Below, one piece after another: positions 24,754 to 34,378 of a stretch of DNA of 64,000 bases. Origin of the DNA: Rummeliibacillus pycnus_A (GTDB lineage: Bacteria; Bacillota; Bacilli; Bacillales_A; Planococcaceae). The notes beneath the pieces were generated by a model. It worked only from the letters and a program-made list of their open reading frames with translations. It was not told the origin of the DNA and searched no databases. Each line of letters opens with the position of its first letter. Position 1 is the first letter of the stretch. The stretch covers positions 2,728,001-2,792,000 of the forward strand of contig NZ_CP132291.1 in NCBI RefSeq assembly GCF_044359855.1, in the 5' to 3' direction. The position numbers and the translations under genes are program-made.

Positions 24754-25878
24754 ATGAGGAAATTAATAGAAGTTATTTTATCCATCATATTAATAATTAG
24801 TATCGCTCCAATGCAAGGATTTGCAATGGAGAAAGATTCCGTACATACGCTAAGTAAAGAACAACAAACTGTTTATAATATTGCACTAAAAAGCATCTTA
24901 AATATAGATAGCAGTGCTAAATTTAATCCTGAAAATATTAGTTATAGAGATGTTGGGGATATTGTAAATCAAGTTGTCGAAGAAAACCCAGAGATTTTTT
25001 ATTATAATGGTGTAACGGTTATCTCGGACGGAACAATTATATTTAAATACAATGATAGCAAAAAGAACATTATTCAAAAGAAAAATAAAATTGATACTGC
25101 AGTAAAAAAGGTCATGAATACAACTATAAAAAAGAAAATGAATGAACTTGAAAAGGTAAAGGCCATCCATGATTATCTAGTTTTAAATGTAGAATATGAT
25201 TATAAAAATTATCTAAACAATACAGTCTCAGATGATTCTTATCAAGTTTATGGTGCTTTAATAAATAAAAAAGCGGTCTGTGATGGTTATTCAAAATCAA
25301 TGCAGCTACTGCTGAAAAAGGCAGGTATACAATCCTTTTATGTAACGGGAACGGCAAATGGTGAAAATCATTCATGGAACCTAGTGAAAATAAACGGAAA
25401 ATACTCCCACGTAGATGCTACGTGGGATGATCCTGTGCCAAACAAAAAAGGAATAATAAACTATAATTATTTTCTATTGACGAACAAACAATTGGAAAAA
25501 GACCATTATTGGGTGAAAAGTAATTATCCTACTGCTACTAGCGAAAACTACAATTATTTTCATAATATGAACAACATGATTGAAAGAAACGGCTACTACT
25601 ATTACTCAAACGCACAAAATGATATTCTTTATAAAATGAATAAAAGTAGCAAAAAAATATCAAAAGTAGTTAATGATAGAGCTCCGTATCTTGCTATATG
25701 TGGTCAGTGGATCTATTACAGTAATTATTCAAATGGCGGTAATTTATACAAAGTGAAGCTTACTGGTAAAGAAAAAATGAAAGTGAAAAATTTTCATGTT
25801 ATAAATTTATATACTCAGAGTAATGTACTGTATTATACGGTGAAAAGTTCAGGCGAAATAGGTCGCATAGAGCTTTAG
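24754..25878 (+). CDS. Secreted transglutaminase-like protein
   Basis: This is an exported protein of 374 aa with a signal peptide (about 1-24, ending GFAME) and a transglutaminase-like papain-fold core. The triad is visible: C176 (KAVCDGYS), H206 (GENHSWN) and D221 (HVDATWDD). Members act as cross-linkers or as peptidases. The C-terminal 100 residues are Tyr/Asn-rich short strands (YYYSNAQND, WIYYSNYSNGG), as in DUF5050-type beta repeats. The start is the ATG at 24754, with AGGAATG eight bases upstream. It lies between the adhesin and the polysaccharide operon and could modify cell-surface proteins; this is inference. Confidence 0.8.
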   Translation: MRKLIEVILSIILIISIAPMQGFAMEKDSVHTLSKEQQTVYNIALKSILNIDSSAKFNPENISYRDVGDIVNQVVEENPEIFYYNGVTVISDGTIIFKYNDSKKNIIQKKNKIDTAVKKVMNTTIKKKMNELEKVKAIHDYLVLNVEYDYKNYLNNTVSDDSYQVYGALINKKAVCDGYSKSMQLLLKKAGIQSFYVTGTANGENHSWNLVKINGKYSHVDATWDDPVPNKKGIINYNYFLLTNKQLEKDHYWVKSNYPTATSENYNYFHNMNNMIERNGYYYYSNAQNDILYKMNKSSKKISKVVNDRAPYLAICGQWIYYSNYSNGGNLYKVKLTGKEKMKVKNFHVINLYTQSNVLYYTVKSSGEIGRIEL

Positions 25879-25890
25879 AAAAAATAACGC

Positions 25891-25933
25891 TAAGAAGAAA
25901 AGCAAACTCTAAAAGGGTTTGCTTTTCTTCTTA
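25891..25933 (+). terminator. Terminator of the transglutaminase-like gene
   Basis: AAGAAGAAAAGCAAAC pairs with GTTTGCTTTTCTTCTT. The stem ends in T-rich sequence. Confidence 0.85.
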
Positions 25934-26160
25934 TGTGGTGCTTATTATAAAGACCATGGATAAATATGAGACGAAGTAATATTAGGTAATTGTTAGTGAC
26001 TTTCATATGAGTAGGTGTAATTTACAAGTTCTGTATTCTAGCAAAGTAACTGCAAGTATGAAATGAATAAATTTAGCTAATTACACTTCCAAAAGGTGCT
26101 TATGTAGAGCGAAATCTATTAATTTATATATCCCTAAAATTGTGACACGAATCGAATATT
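25934..26160. other. Long region upstream of the polysaccharide operon
   Basis: No gene is seen. AT-rich sequence with several short repeats leads to the 15-bp motif at 26161. Confidence 0.35.
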
Positions 26161-26175
26161 TTCAGAATTTGTTTA
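26161..26175 (+). promoter_or_regulatory. Shared 15-bp motif, copy 2 (polysaccharide operon)
   Basis: TTCAGAATTTGTTTA, followed 10 bases later by TTATTAT. The leader from there to the first ATG is about 45 bases. Confidence 0.7.
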
Positions 26176-26241
26176 GATAAATACATTATTATGAACATAC
26201 CTATGCATTCTATTAAAGATTGAAAGAAGGGAAATAGAAAA

Positions 26242-27153
26242 ATGGAAAATACCATAAATCCGCCAACTGTACAAAAGTCGAATTTAGTTCAGTTTCAAGA
26301 TTTTTTTACATTTTTTAATTTTATTTCTAGTAATAATAAGCGTACAAAAAGTCCAGTAACCTTAATATTTATCAATATTCAAAATATCCCTCAAAAAAAT
26401 AATTCGAATGTTACTGATTATAAACTCGAGTATGATTATATGAATCAATTTCTTTCCGAAACATTAAGAGAATCAGATATATTGACAAAACTACCGGATT
26501 TTAATGGCTGGATCGTCTTGTTACCAAACGCAGAGGAATTAGAGGGTGTTTATTATTTAAGAAGGTTAAATAAGATAAGAGAAGAATTTTCTACAATAAA
26601 GGGAATAAAATGGTGTGCTAGTATAGTTGAAATTAAGAATACACTTGCTGCATTTGAAGAAATTTATACAGATGGAATACAGGCTTTAAAAGAAGCTTTA
26701 ATGGAAGAATCATTTTCTTTTAAGGTTGTGGAAAAGTACCAAACACCAGAACCTGCAGATTTAAAAGTAAGTATTATAGAGAATGACCAAATCACAAATA
26801 ATATTTTTTGTGAGATGATGAAAAAAATAGATGTTGAAAATTTCGAATTAAATATACGCTCTTTTTTTGATGGTCAAAGTTTTCTCGATTCGTCATGGTA
26901 TCAATCAGATCATATGCATTTAATATTAATGAACTACGCTTTACCTAAAAAGAATGGAATGCAATTATTGCATGAATTACGGTCGATGCCAAATAACAGA
27001 AAATACATTATTTATATTATTGCGAAACAGCAAGCCCCGGAAGATTTGATTTATGCTTATGAATCGGGAGTAGATGGTTTTATTATTAAACCGTTTAATT
27101 TAAGTGTCGTAAGAGCGGAGTTAAAACAAATGATTAAAAGGATCCGAATATAA
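26242..27153 (+). CDS. Degenerate GGDEF plus pseudo-receiver protein
   Basis: A cytoplasmic 303-aa protein, first gene of the polysaccharide operon. The N-terminal half (about 25-165) has the GGDEF fold pattern, but the active site reads DFNGW at residues 86-90 and the metal-binding Asp is absent, so no cyclase activity is expected. The C-terminal half (about 170-300) is receiver-like, with the conserved Lys in IIKPFN, but the phospho-acceptor Asp is replaced by N231 (LILMNYALP) and the usual acidic pair is weak (IEND). It is probably a non-enzymatic regulator, like the degenerate GGDEF protein YdaK of the Bacillus ydaJKLMN operon. AAGAAGGGAAA precedes the ATG. Confidence 0.75.
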   Translation: MENTINPPTVQKSNLVQFQDFFTFFNFISSNNKRTKSPVTLIFINIQNIPQKNNSNVTDYKLEYDYMNQFLSETLRESDILTKLPDFNGWIVLLPNAEELEGVYYLRRLNKIREEFSTIKGIKWCASIVEIKNTLAAFEEIYTDGIQALKEALMEESFSFKVVEKYQTPEPADLKVSIIENDQITNNIFCEMMKKIDVENFELNIRSFFDGQSFLDSSWYQSDHMHLILMNYALPKKNGMQLLHELRSMPNNRKYIIYIIAKQQAPEDLIYAYESGVDGFIIKPFNLSVVRAELKQMIKRIRI

Positions 27154-28184
27154 TGAGTGAAATATTACTTTTGACAATCGTTGTTTTTTGTATCGTCGTA
27201 ATCGTGGCTTGTTGCTCTATTTATCTTATTTATAGTCGTTTGTTACAAAATAAAGATGAAAAAAATGTCCAGAAATACGTATCAGAACTTTTACCTCAGT
27301 GTTATCACTATTTCATAGAAGGTAGTTCAATAGAAACTCTCGAGAATGTTCATAATCCATATCAAGTCAAAGCAATCGAAATCATTCTTACAAAATATAT
27401 TCATTTATTAAACGATCAAGATGTCGTGAAACGTATAACTCAATATGTTGAAAAGAACCTATCAGAGCATTATAAAAAAAACCTCAAAAGTAGAAGATGG
27501 GGGATACGTTTAAACGCGCTATTTAAAATACTTGATTTTAAAATACAAACTTTAGCGCCAAGCGTGTTGGAACTTTTAAATAGCTCCAGAAAATTTTCGC
27601 AAAAAGAGTATTTTGAAATGTATAAGGTGATTGCCCTCTTCCTGCCAGAACACTTAATGAGCCAATTAAAAAACTCTACTGATAGAATAAGTAATATTGA
27701 ATTATATAAAGTATTAGCCTTATTAAAAGAGGATACTATAAAAGAAATCATGCAAGCCTTTTCATCATTAACACAAAGCCAACAAATTGCTGTTATTGAT
27801 ACAATTGCATCAAAAAGTATGTTAGAGTATACAGATTTCCTGCATGAATTGATTAAAGATGAGAATATTGAGATTCGGATACATGCCATGAAGGCAATCG
27901 AGCAAATAGGTTTTATTCAACCAATTGAAACATATGAACCATTTTTCTATGCAGACGATTGGAGAGAAAGAATGTTATTTGCAAAAATACTAAAATATTT
28001 TCCATTAGATGAGATTATAGATTACCTCAAAGTTTTGGTAACTGATCCTTCATGGTGGGTAAGGCATCATACTGTACAAATGATTACTGATCAAAAGAAT
28101 GGTGAAAAAGTATTGAAATTACTTTATGAACAAACAGATGATCTATACGCTAGAGATATTATTTTAGAGTCGTTAGGAGCGTAA
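27153..28184 (+). CDS. Membrane-anchored HEAT-repeat protein
   Basis: It has one N-terminal membrane segment (about 4-28), then a helical cytoplasmic part with HEAT/Armadillo-like repeats. The clearest are near residues 235-340 (EIRIHAMKAIEQIGF, WWVRHHTVQMI). Such repeats act as protein scaffolds. The start overlaps the previous stop by one base (TAATG) and the synthase gene begins two bases after its stop, so it is a core part of the operon. It probably couples the regulator to the membrane glycosyltransferase. Confidence 0.7.
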   Translation: MSEILLLTIVVFCIVVIVACCSIYLIYSRLLQNKDEKNVQKYVSELLPQCYHYFIEGSSIETLENVHNPYQVKAIEIILTKYIHLLNDQDVVKRITQYVEKNLSEHYKKNLKSRRWGIRLNALFKILDFKIQTLAPSVLELLNSSRKFSQKEYFEMYKVIALFLPEHLMSQLKNSTDRISNIELYKVLALLKEDTIKEIMQAFSSLTQSQQIAVIDTIASKSMLEYTDFLHELIKDENIEIRIHAMKAIEQIGFIQPIETYEPFFYADDWRERMLFAKILKYFPLDEIIDYLKVLVTDPSWWVRHHTVQMITDQKNGEKVLKLLYEQTDDLYARDIILESLGA

Positions 28185-28186
28185 AA

Positions 28187-29614
28187 ATGGACTATTTACT
28201 AAAACAGATGCTAATTCATCCATTTGTATATTTAATATTATTTTATGTATTAATCATCGTTTTTACTTATACTATTATGCTACTCTTTTCTTTATATACA
28301 TTATGGAAAGATCATCAATTAGATAAGGTGAATTTATATGAAGAATTAAATGATATTCAATTTTCGAAGCCTGTTTCCATATTAGTTCCAGCATATAATG
28401 AACAACAAAATATTCTGGATACGGTTCAATCATTATTATGTATCAATTATCCAGAGTATGAAATTATCATTATTAATGACGGATCAAAAGATAAAACACT
28501 CGATGTCTTAATCAAAAATTTCAAAATGAAGAAAATTGATAAAGTTGTACGTAAACAAATTACCACCAATCCAATTAGAGCTATTTACCAATCTACAATT
28601 AATAAAAAAATCGTGTTAGTAGATAAAGAAAATGGTGGAAAAGCAGATGCATTGAATTGTGGAATTAATGTGTCTAAGTATCCTTATTTTTGTTCAATTG
28701 ATGGTGATTGTATTTTAGATACTAATTCGTTATTGCGAGTAATGGAACCTATTATTCAATCAGATGATGTCATTGCAACTGGTGGGAGCGTAAAGATTGC
28801 AAATGGATCGGATATTCAAATGGGGTCAATTATGAGTGTTGGTTTTTCAAAAAAACCACTTGTTGTAATGCAGGTTATTGAATACTTCCGTGCATTTTTA
28901 ATGGGGCGAATTGCTTTTAGTAAGTCAAATATGGTGTTGATTATTTCAGGCGCTTTTAGCGTGTTTTCTAAAAAATATGTAATTGATGCTGGAGGATATC
29001 TAAGAAATACAATTGGTGAGGATATGGAACTCGTAGTAAGACTTCATCGATTAACGAGAGAAAAAAAGGAAAAGAAAAAAATTGTTTTTGTACCAGATCC
29101 GGTATGTTGGACAGAAGCGCCTGAAACTGTTCAAACACTTCGAAAACAAAGAGGTCGTTGGCATCAAGGATTGATGGAAAGTTTATGGAAAAATCGCCAG
29201 ATGATGTTGAATCCTAAATACGGACGCATTGGAATGATTGCTTTTCCCTATTATCTTATTATTGAATGTGTTGGCCCGATTGTTGAACTGGGAGGGTATA
29301 TCTACGTTATTTATGCATTCTTTACCGGGAAAGTCTATTTTGAATTTGCCGTTTTATTGTTACTGTTGTTTATTTTGTATGGAACGTTATTTTCTATGCT
29401 ATCAATTATATTAGAAGGTTGGACGATGAAAAGCTATCCTAAAATAAAAGACTTATTTAATCTATTAATTCTCTCTTTTACAGAAGTTTTATGGTATAAG
29501 CCTTTAACTTTGTTATTTAGATTAGAAGGACTTATGAATTATCTTACGCGCAAAAGTAGTTGGGGGGATATGACTAGAAAAGGTCTAGATAGGAAAGTAG
29601 GGAAAGTAGAATGA
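28187..29614 (+). CDS. Processive family-2 glycosyltransferase (polysaccharide synthase)
   Basis: This is a membrane synthase that builds and probably extrudes a polysaccharide from nucleotide sugars. It has two N-terminal membrane helices (about 12-38), a GT-A catalytic domain with D172/D174 (SIDGDC), the E278-D279 base (IGED) and Q321-RGRW325, then three to four C-terminal helices. The motif order is that of the PgaC/IcaA/BcsA and YdaM group. There is no PilZ domain, so c-di-GMP control, if any, must come from partner proteins. It overlaps the next gene by four bases (ATGA). The sugar is not predictable from the sequence. Confidence 0.88.
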   Translation: MDYLLKQMLIHPFVYLILFYVLIIVFTYTIMLLFSLYTLWKDHQLDKVNLYEELNDIQFSKPVSILVPAYNEQQNILDTVQSLLCINYPEYEIIIINDGSKDKTLDVLIKNFKMKKIDKVVRKQITTNPIRAIYQSTINKKIVLVDKENGGKADALNCGINVSKYPYFCSIDGDCILDTNSLLRVMEPIIQSDDVIATGGSVKIANGSDIQMGSIMSVGFSKKPLVVMQVIEYFRAFLMGRIAFSKSNMVLIISGAFSVFSKKYVIDAGGYLRNTIGEDMELVVRLHRLTREKKEKKKIVFVPDPVCWTEAPETVQTLRKQRGRWHQGLMESLWKNRQMMLNPKYGRIGMIAFPYYLIIECVGPIVELGGYIYVIYAFFTGKVYFEFAVLLLLLFILYGTLFSMLSIILEGWTMKSYPKIKDLFNLLILSFTEVLWYKPLTLLFRLEGLMNYLTRKSSWGDMTRKGLDRKVGKVE

Positions 29615-32600
29615 AAAAGATTATAGGGATTTTTGTCTTCGTAATTTTGGTCATTTCTTTATCATTTATCCTTTGGCAACTAGAAGATGAGAAGAAGTTA
29701 CAAATAGCGATAATTGATAAAACAGTGCCCGATGAATCCTATAGAGAACACTTAGGATTGAATTGGTTATTAAAAACCTTAAAATATGTAGATTCAAATA
29801 ATGATTCCTATAAGCTGGATGATTATTTTGGATTTAAACCGAATACCCGTAAAAAGACGTATTCTATAAAAGGCTTACCAGATTCATATGAAAATGATGA
29901 TGTCATTTACATTGCCGATACATATGGAGTATATCAAGATGATTTTCCTTGGATAAACAAAAATCGAGAAGGAGAGCGATCTAATCTAGTATACGGCGGA
30001 CTGAAAATGAATGAATGGAAAGCAATTGTTAATCGATTAAATGAGGACAAAAAAAGTACGTTAGTAGCCGAATTTAATACATTAGCATCCCCAACAGATG
30101 AAACAGTAAGAAATCATATGAGCAGTGTTTTAGGTATTCAGTCATCTGGATGGATGGGGCGATATTTTGATGAATTGGATTATCGTAAAAACAATGAAAT
30201 TCCTAAATGGATAGTTGATAAATACGGTAGTAATTGGGGATATAAAGGTAAGGGCTTTATATTAATTAATGAGAAAGAAAATGAAATTGTTGTATTAAAA
30301 ACGGGAGAAGATATAGACAACAAGGGGATTTGGCTAAAATTCACTGAACAGGGTAAGAAAGAGTTCAATATTGAAAAGAGCGTCAAATATAATTATTGGT
30401 TTGACATTGTGACATCAGAAGATAAAAGAAATGTATTGGCTAATTATGATTGGAATTTAACCAAAAAAGGGCAAGAGAAATTAACAGATAATAATATTCC
30501 GACATCCTTTGTAGCAGTAAATAAAACACAAATTAAGAGTGCAACAACCTACTATTTAGCAGGAGATTTTAATGATATTTCAACTGCGCCAAACTTTTAC
30601 AAAATGAAAGGCATCCTTACTATTAATAAATACGCTAATAGATTTTCAGATTCAGCATTTTATTTTGATGCATATGTTCCTATGATGAAAGAAATTTTAA
30701 AACAGGCTTATGCCGATAAAAACGATGATAAAGAACATATAAGCAAGAAGAAAACTGAAAATAATAAAGATGTTCACTACACAGCTAAAATATCTGACGA
30801 CAAAATGGAAGTTAAAATAGACGGTAAATGGCAAAGTATGAAGATCAAAGGCGTAAATGTTGGTATTGCGAAACCTGGTTATTTTCCAGGAGAAACAGCT
30901 ATTACAGAAGATGAGTATTATCAGTGGTTTAAAGACATAGGTAAACTAGGAGCCAATACAATCCGAGTTTATACAATCCACCCACCTGGATTTTATAATG
31001 CATTAAAAAAATACAATGAAAATCATAAAAAACCTATATATGTTCTACATGGTGTATGGATTGATGAGGAAAGGCTGGTTAGTAAGGGCAATGCCTTTGA
31101 TAAAGTAGGAACAATTAATTTTCAAAATGAAATAAAGAAGACGATAGATATTATTCATGGGAATGCATTGATTTTACCAAAAGCTGGGCATGCTTCAGGT
31201 GCATATAATGCGGATATTTCTAAATACGTTATTGGATGGATACTTGGGATTGAATGGGATCCTGAAATGGTTCAATCAACAAATAAATTGAATAAAACAA
31301 TGCACGACTATAAGGGGAAATATGTCGAGGCAAAAAATGCATCTCCGTTTGAAAACTGGTTAACTACACAAATGGATTATACGGCAACATATGAATTAGA
31401 AAAATATAATTGGATACGTCCACTAAGCTTCACGAACTGGGTGACGACAGACTTATTAAAACATCCTACTGAACCAAGTGAAGAGGAAGATTTAGTTTCT
31501 GTTAATCCGAATGTTATTCATTTAAAAGGTCCCTTTACATTGACCAAGGAATTTGCGAGTTATCATATCTATCCTTATTACCCGGAATCAATGAACTATG
31601 ATTATAAAAATTTTGTTGATTTTAGAGGGAAGAAAAATAATTATGCTGGATATTTACATGATTTGCATAAGGCGCATAACCTACCCATTTTAGTTGCTGA
31701 ATTTGGTGTACCATCTTCTAGAGGAATGACCCATACAAATATCTATGGTTGGAATCAAGGGCATTTATCTGAAAAGGAACAAGGCGATATCTTAGTGCAT
31801 TTGTATGAAGATATTGAACATGAGGGGCTTTTAGGAGGACTTGCCTTTACATGGCAGGATGAGTGGTTTAAAAGAACTTGGAATACGATGGATTATGATG
31901 ATCCAAATCGTCGCCCTTATTGGTCGAATGCTCAAACGAACGAGCAGCAATTTGGTCTATTAAGTTTTGATCGACTAAAGATAAAAGTGGATGGAAAGTA
32001 TGATGATTGGTCTGAAGCTAAAGAACTCTATAAAGGTGGCGGAGGAGAATTACAATCTTTAATGGTCGACCATGATGAACGTTATTTATATTACAAGATA
32101 AAAATGAAGGACTTAAAACAAGGTTATCCTGTATTACTACTAGATACGTTACAAGGAAAAGGGAATACCTCCATTAAGCAAATGCCAATGGTTCATACAA
32201 AAAATGGACTTGATTTCATTGTACCAATTAAAAGTAAAAATGATGCACATGTCTTAGTGGATCGTCAATATGATTTATTTGCAGCTCTTTATAGGGGCTA
32301 TAGAGCAGGATTCGATTATTATAGCAAAGGAAATACAGGTTTGTTTTCTCCTGTTCGTTACGTATTAAATGATAGTTTTACAATTCCTACGACTAAAAAG
32401 GTTATTCCTTTTTCATACTATGAAACGGGTAAGTTGAAAGAAGGGAATGGAAATCCTGCTAGTAAGGACTATAACTCATTAGTTGATTTTAATATAAATG
32501 AAAAGGAAAATACCATAGAGTTACGCATTCCTTGGCTTTTGTTGAATTTTAAAGACCCTAGTACGAAAGAAATTATGGGGAACATAAGCGAACTAAACTT

Positions 32601-32814
32601 TTCTGCAAGTGAAAAAGTGAATGGAATTCAGGTGGGAGTTGCTTATGTAAATAAGCAAGGGAAATTGTTGGATTCATTCCCGAAAGCAGAAAAAAAGATG
32701 ATTCCTGCATTTAAACAATATAGCTGGGTTAATTGGGATCTACCAAAGTCAATCTATCGATTAAAAGAATCCTATTATATCTTGCAAAAAAAATTCAATT
32801 CTATTGGAGACTAG
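29611..32814 (+). CDS. Large anchored glycoside-hydrolase-like protein
   Basis: A 1067-aa protein with one N-terminal membrane anchor (about 3-23) and the rest outside. It has an unassigned N-terminal domain (about 30-380), a TIM-barrel glycosidase domain (about 405-770), and a beta-rich C-terminal region (about 790-1060) like a CBM9/DOMON-type binding domain. Two Glu at barrel-end positions, E548 (GIEWDPE) and E697 (LVAEFG), fit the acid/base and nucleophile of clan GH-A. Its place at the end of the synthase operon suggests it trims or releases the polymer, like YdaJ or BcsZ in other systems. No substrate can be named. Confidence 0.75.
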   Translation: MKKIIGIFVFVILVISLSFILWQLEDEKKLQIAIIDKTVPDESYREHLGLNWLLKTLKYVDSNNDSYKLDDYFGFKPNTRKKTYSIKGLPDSYENDDVIYIADTYGVYQDDFPWINKNREGERSNLVYGGLKMNEWKAIVNRLNEDKKSTLVAEFNTLASPTDETVRNHMSSVLGIQSSGWMGRYFDELDYRKNNEIPKWIVDKYGSNWGYKGKGFILINEKENEIVVLKTGEDIDNKGIWLKFTEQGKKEFNIEKSVKYNYWFDIVTSEDKRNVLANYDWNLTKKGQEKLTDNNIPTSFVAVNKTQIKSATTYYLAGDFNDISTAPNFYKMKGILTINKYANRFSDSAFYFDAYVPMMKEILKQAYADKNDDKEHISKKKTENNKDVHYTAKISDDKMEVKIDGKWQSMKIKGVNVGIAKPGYFPGETAITEDEYYQWFKDIGKLGANTIRVYTIHPPGFYNALKKYNENHKKPIYVLHGVWIDEERLVSKGNAFDKVGTINFQNEIKKTIDIIHGNALILPKAGHASGAYNADISKYVIGWILGIEWDPEMVQSTNKLNKTMHDYKGKYVEAKNASPFENWLTTQMDYTATYELEKYNWIRPLSFTNWVTTDLLKHPTEPSEEEDLVSVNPNVIHLKGPFTLTKEFASYHIYPYYPESMNYDYKNFVDFRGKKNNYAGYLHDLHKAHNLPILVAEFGVPSSRGMTHTNIYGWNQGHLSEKEQGDILVHLYEDIEHEGLLGGLAFTWQDEWFKRTWNTMDYDDPNRRPYWSNAQTNEQQFGLLSFDRLKIKVDGKYDDWSEAKELYKGGGGELQSLMVDHDERYLYYKIKMKDLKQGYPVLLLDTLQGKGNTSIKQMPMVHTKNGLDFIVPIKSKNDAHVLVDRQYDLFAALYRGYRAGFDYYSKGNTGLFSPVRYVLNDSFTIPTTKKVIPFSYYETGKLKEGNGNPASKDYNSLVDFNINEKENTIELRIPWLLLNFKDPSTKEIMGNISELNFSASEKVNGIQVGVAYVNKQGKLLDSFPKAEKKMIPAFKQYSWVNWDLPKSIYRLKESYYILQKKFNSIGD

Positions 32815-32838
32815 AAATAATACGTTAATGTTAAAAGT

Positions 32839-32875
32839 GGCCCTAATTATTTTTTTAATTAGGGTCTCTTTTTGG
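32839..32875 (+). terminator. Terminator of the polysaccharide operon
   Basis: CCCTAATTA pairs with TAATTAGGG, followed by TCTCTTTTT. Confidence 0.85.
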
Positions 32876-32912
32876 TATTCTGCTAATTTATGATAAATAT
32901 ATTGAACATTTG

Positions 32913-32927
32913 TTCAGAATTTGTTTA
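32913..32927 (+). promoter_or_regulatory. Shared 15-bp motif, copy 3 (second diguanylate cyclase)
   Basis: TTCAGAATTTGTTTA, followed 11 bases later by TTAATAT; 188 bases upstream of the coding start. Confidence 0.7.
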
Positions 32928-33114
32928 TTTAATACAGGTTAATATAACTATTAATATAGATAGCGAAGGATATTTATTGCGTCTTATTAATTGATATATT
33001 GGAAATAAATGATATAAAACGTTTCGTTTTAAATAGTAAATAACTGAGTGGATTGATATTAATGCAGAAGTATTTTAGAAGAGGTTAGAGGACTTTTAAT
33101 GGGAGTGACTGTAT

Positions 33115-34305
33115 ATGCTTGATAACAGGCACATAGATAATAGCTGGGATTTTCGACAAGAGAGATTGTTGGAAAATATGTCTCGAATACTTTTGACATC
33201 TAAAGTATTTATCGGTGTAATCGTATGGGTTGGCTTATTGAATACATATGCTGTATTTTTTATGGATTTCCAGCCTGTATTTTCTGTAGTTTATCTAACT
33301 TTGTATTCTTTATTTGGAATATTTAATATTGCATTTTTTTATTTTGTTCATAATCGAATAAAAGAATCTAAATGGACTACGAGGGAAATTGTAAAATGGG
33401 AAAGAATCGTAATAATTTATTTAATAGTTTCAATTGTTTGGGGAGTAGTAATTTCTATAATTGATCTGGTTGGGTATCAGCATATATTAATGCTTTCAAT
33501 TTGTTTGTTTCTTTGTGCTGCATTATTTTATACTTCTGCTAAGCAAATGATTGTAATTAACCTACTTGCTACTATACTGTTTTGTACGTGTCTTACAATA
33601 ATTTCTTCTTACAAATCAGATTTTTATCGGATACTATATCTGTTCTTTCTAATATTATTTGTATCATTTATCTTGTCTCGTATTGTTTACAGAGTATTTG
33701 TAAATTTATATTTTGCCAAGCTACAATGGCGTCAGGAATTGGAAAATAATGCTTTGCTTGCAGAGCAGCTACAATTTGCAAATAGAAAACTAGCTAAACA
33801 AGCCCATTATGACGAATTGACCACTGTTTTGAATCGTCATGGCTTTCAGGCGTATATTAATAACCTATTTGAACTTAATGAGAAAAAAGGTGTTTCCTTT
33901 ACTATTGTTATAATCGATATTGATTATTTTAAAAATTTTAATGATTATTATGGCCATACAAATGGTGATGAAGTATTAAAATCGGTGGCTAAAACAATTG
34001 AAATGTTAGCAAATAAATATGGGTATACAACCGTTAGATGGGGCGGTGAGGAATTTATCGTTGCGGGCATCGATATGTCTTTAGAACGCGTAGAAGATCT
34101 TTGTAAAGAAATTGAAGTTGCTGTTTCAACACTTAATATCTCGCATGCAGAATCATGTGTTTCTCAATTTGTAACAGTCAGTATGGGTGCCTCCACAGGA
34201 TTATGTACAACATCTAATGAAATTGAAGATGTGATAATTAGCGCAGATCATGCTTTATATGTTGTAAAAGATAGAGGTAGAAATTCGTATCTTATATTAC
34301 AATAA
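33115..34305 (+). CDS. Membrane diguanylate cyclase, multi-TM sensor plus GGDEF
   Basis: It makes c-di-GMP. About six membrane helices fill residues 20-200, followed by a short coiled linker and a GGDEF domain (about 235-395). The active site is GGEEF at 310-314. There is no RxxD inhibitory site at the usual place (GYT precedes instead), unlike the cyclase at 450. GGGAGTG lies seven bases before the ATG. It shares the upstream 15-bp motif with the adhesin and polysaccharide operon, so it probably supplies c-di-GMP for the same programme. Confidence 0.9.
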   Translation: MLDNRHIDNSWDFRQERLLENMSRILLTSKVFIGVIVWVGLLNTYAVFFMDFQPVFSVVYLTLYSLFGIFNIAFFYFVHNRIKESKWTTREIVKWERIVIIYLIVSIVWGVVISIIDLVGYQHILMLSICLFLCAALFYTSAKQMIVINLLATILFCTCLTIISSYKSDFYRILYLFFLILFVSFILSRIVYRVFVNLYFAKLQWRQELENNALLAEQLQFANRKLAKQAHYDELTTVLNRHGFQAYINNLFELNEKKGVSFTIVIIDIDYFKNFNDYYGHTNGDEVLKSVAKTIEMLANKYGYTTVRWGGEEFIVAGIDMSLERVEDLCKEIEVAVSTLNISHAESCVSQFVTVSMGASTGLCTTSNEIEDVIISADHALYVVKDRGRNSYLILQ

Positions 34306-34378
34306 GCTCTTATCGATTAGTTTTTCTCAAAATTTGAAACATAAAAATCATATGTTTATTTTTTAATAGAAGATATTA

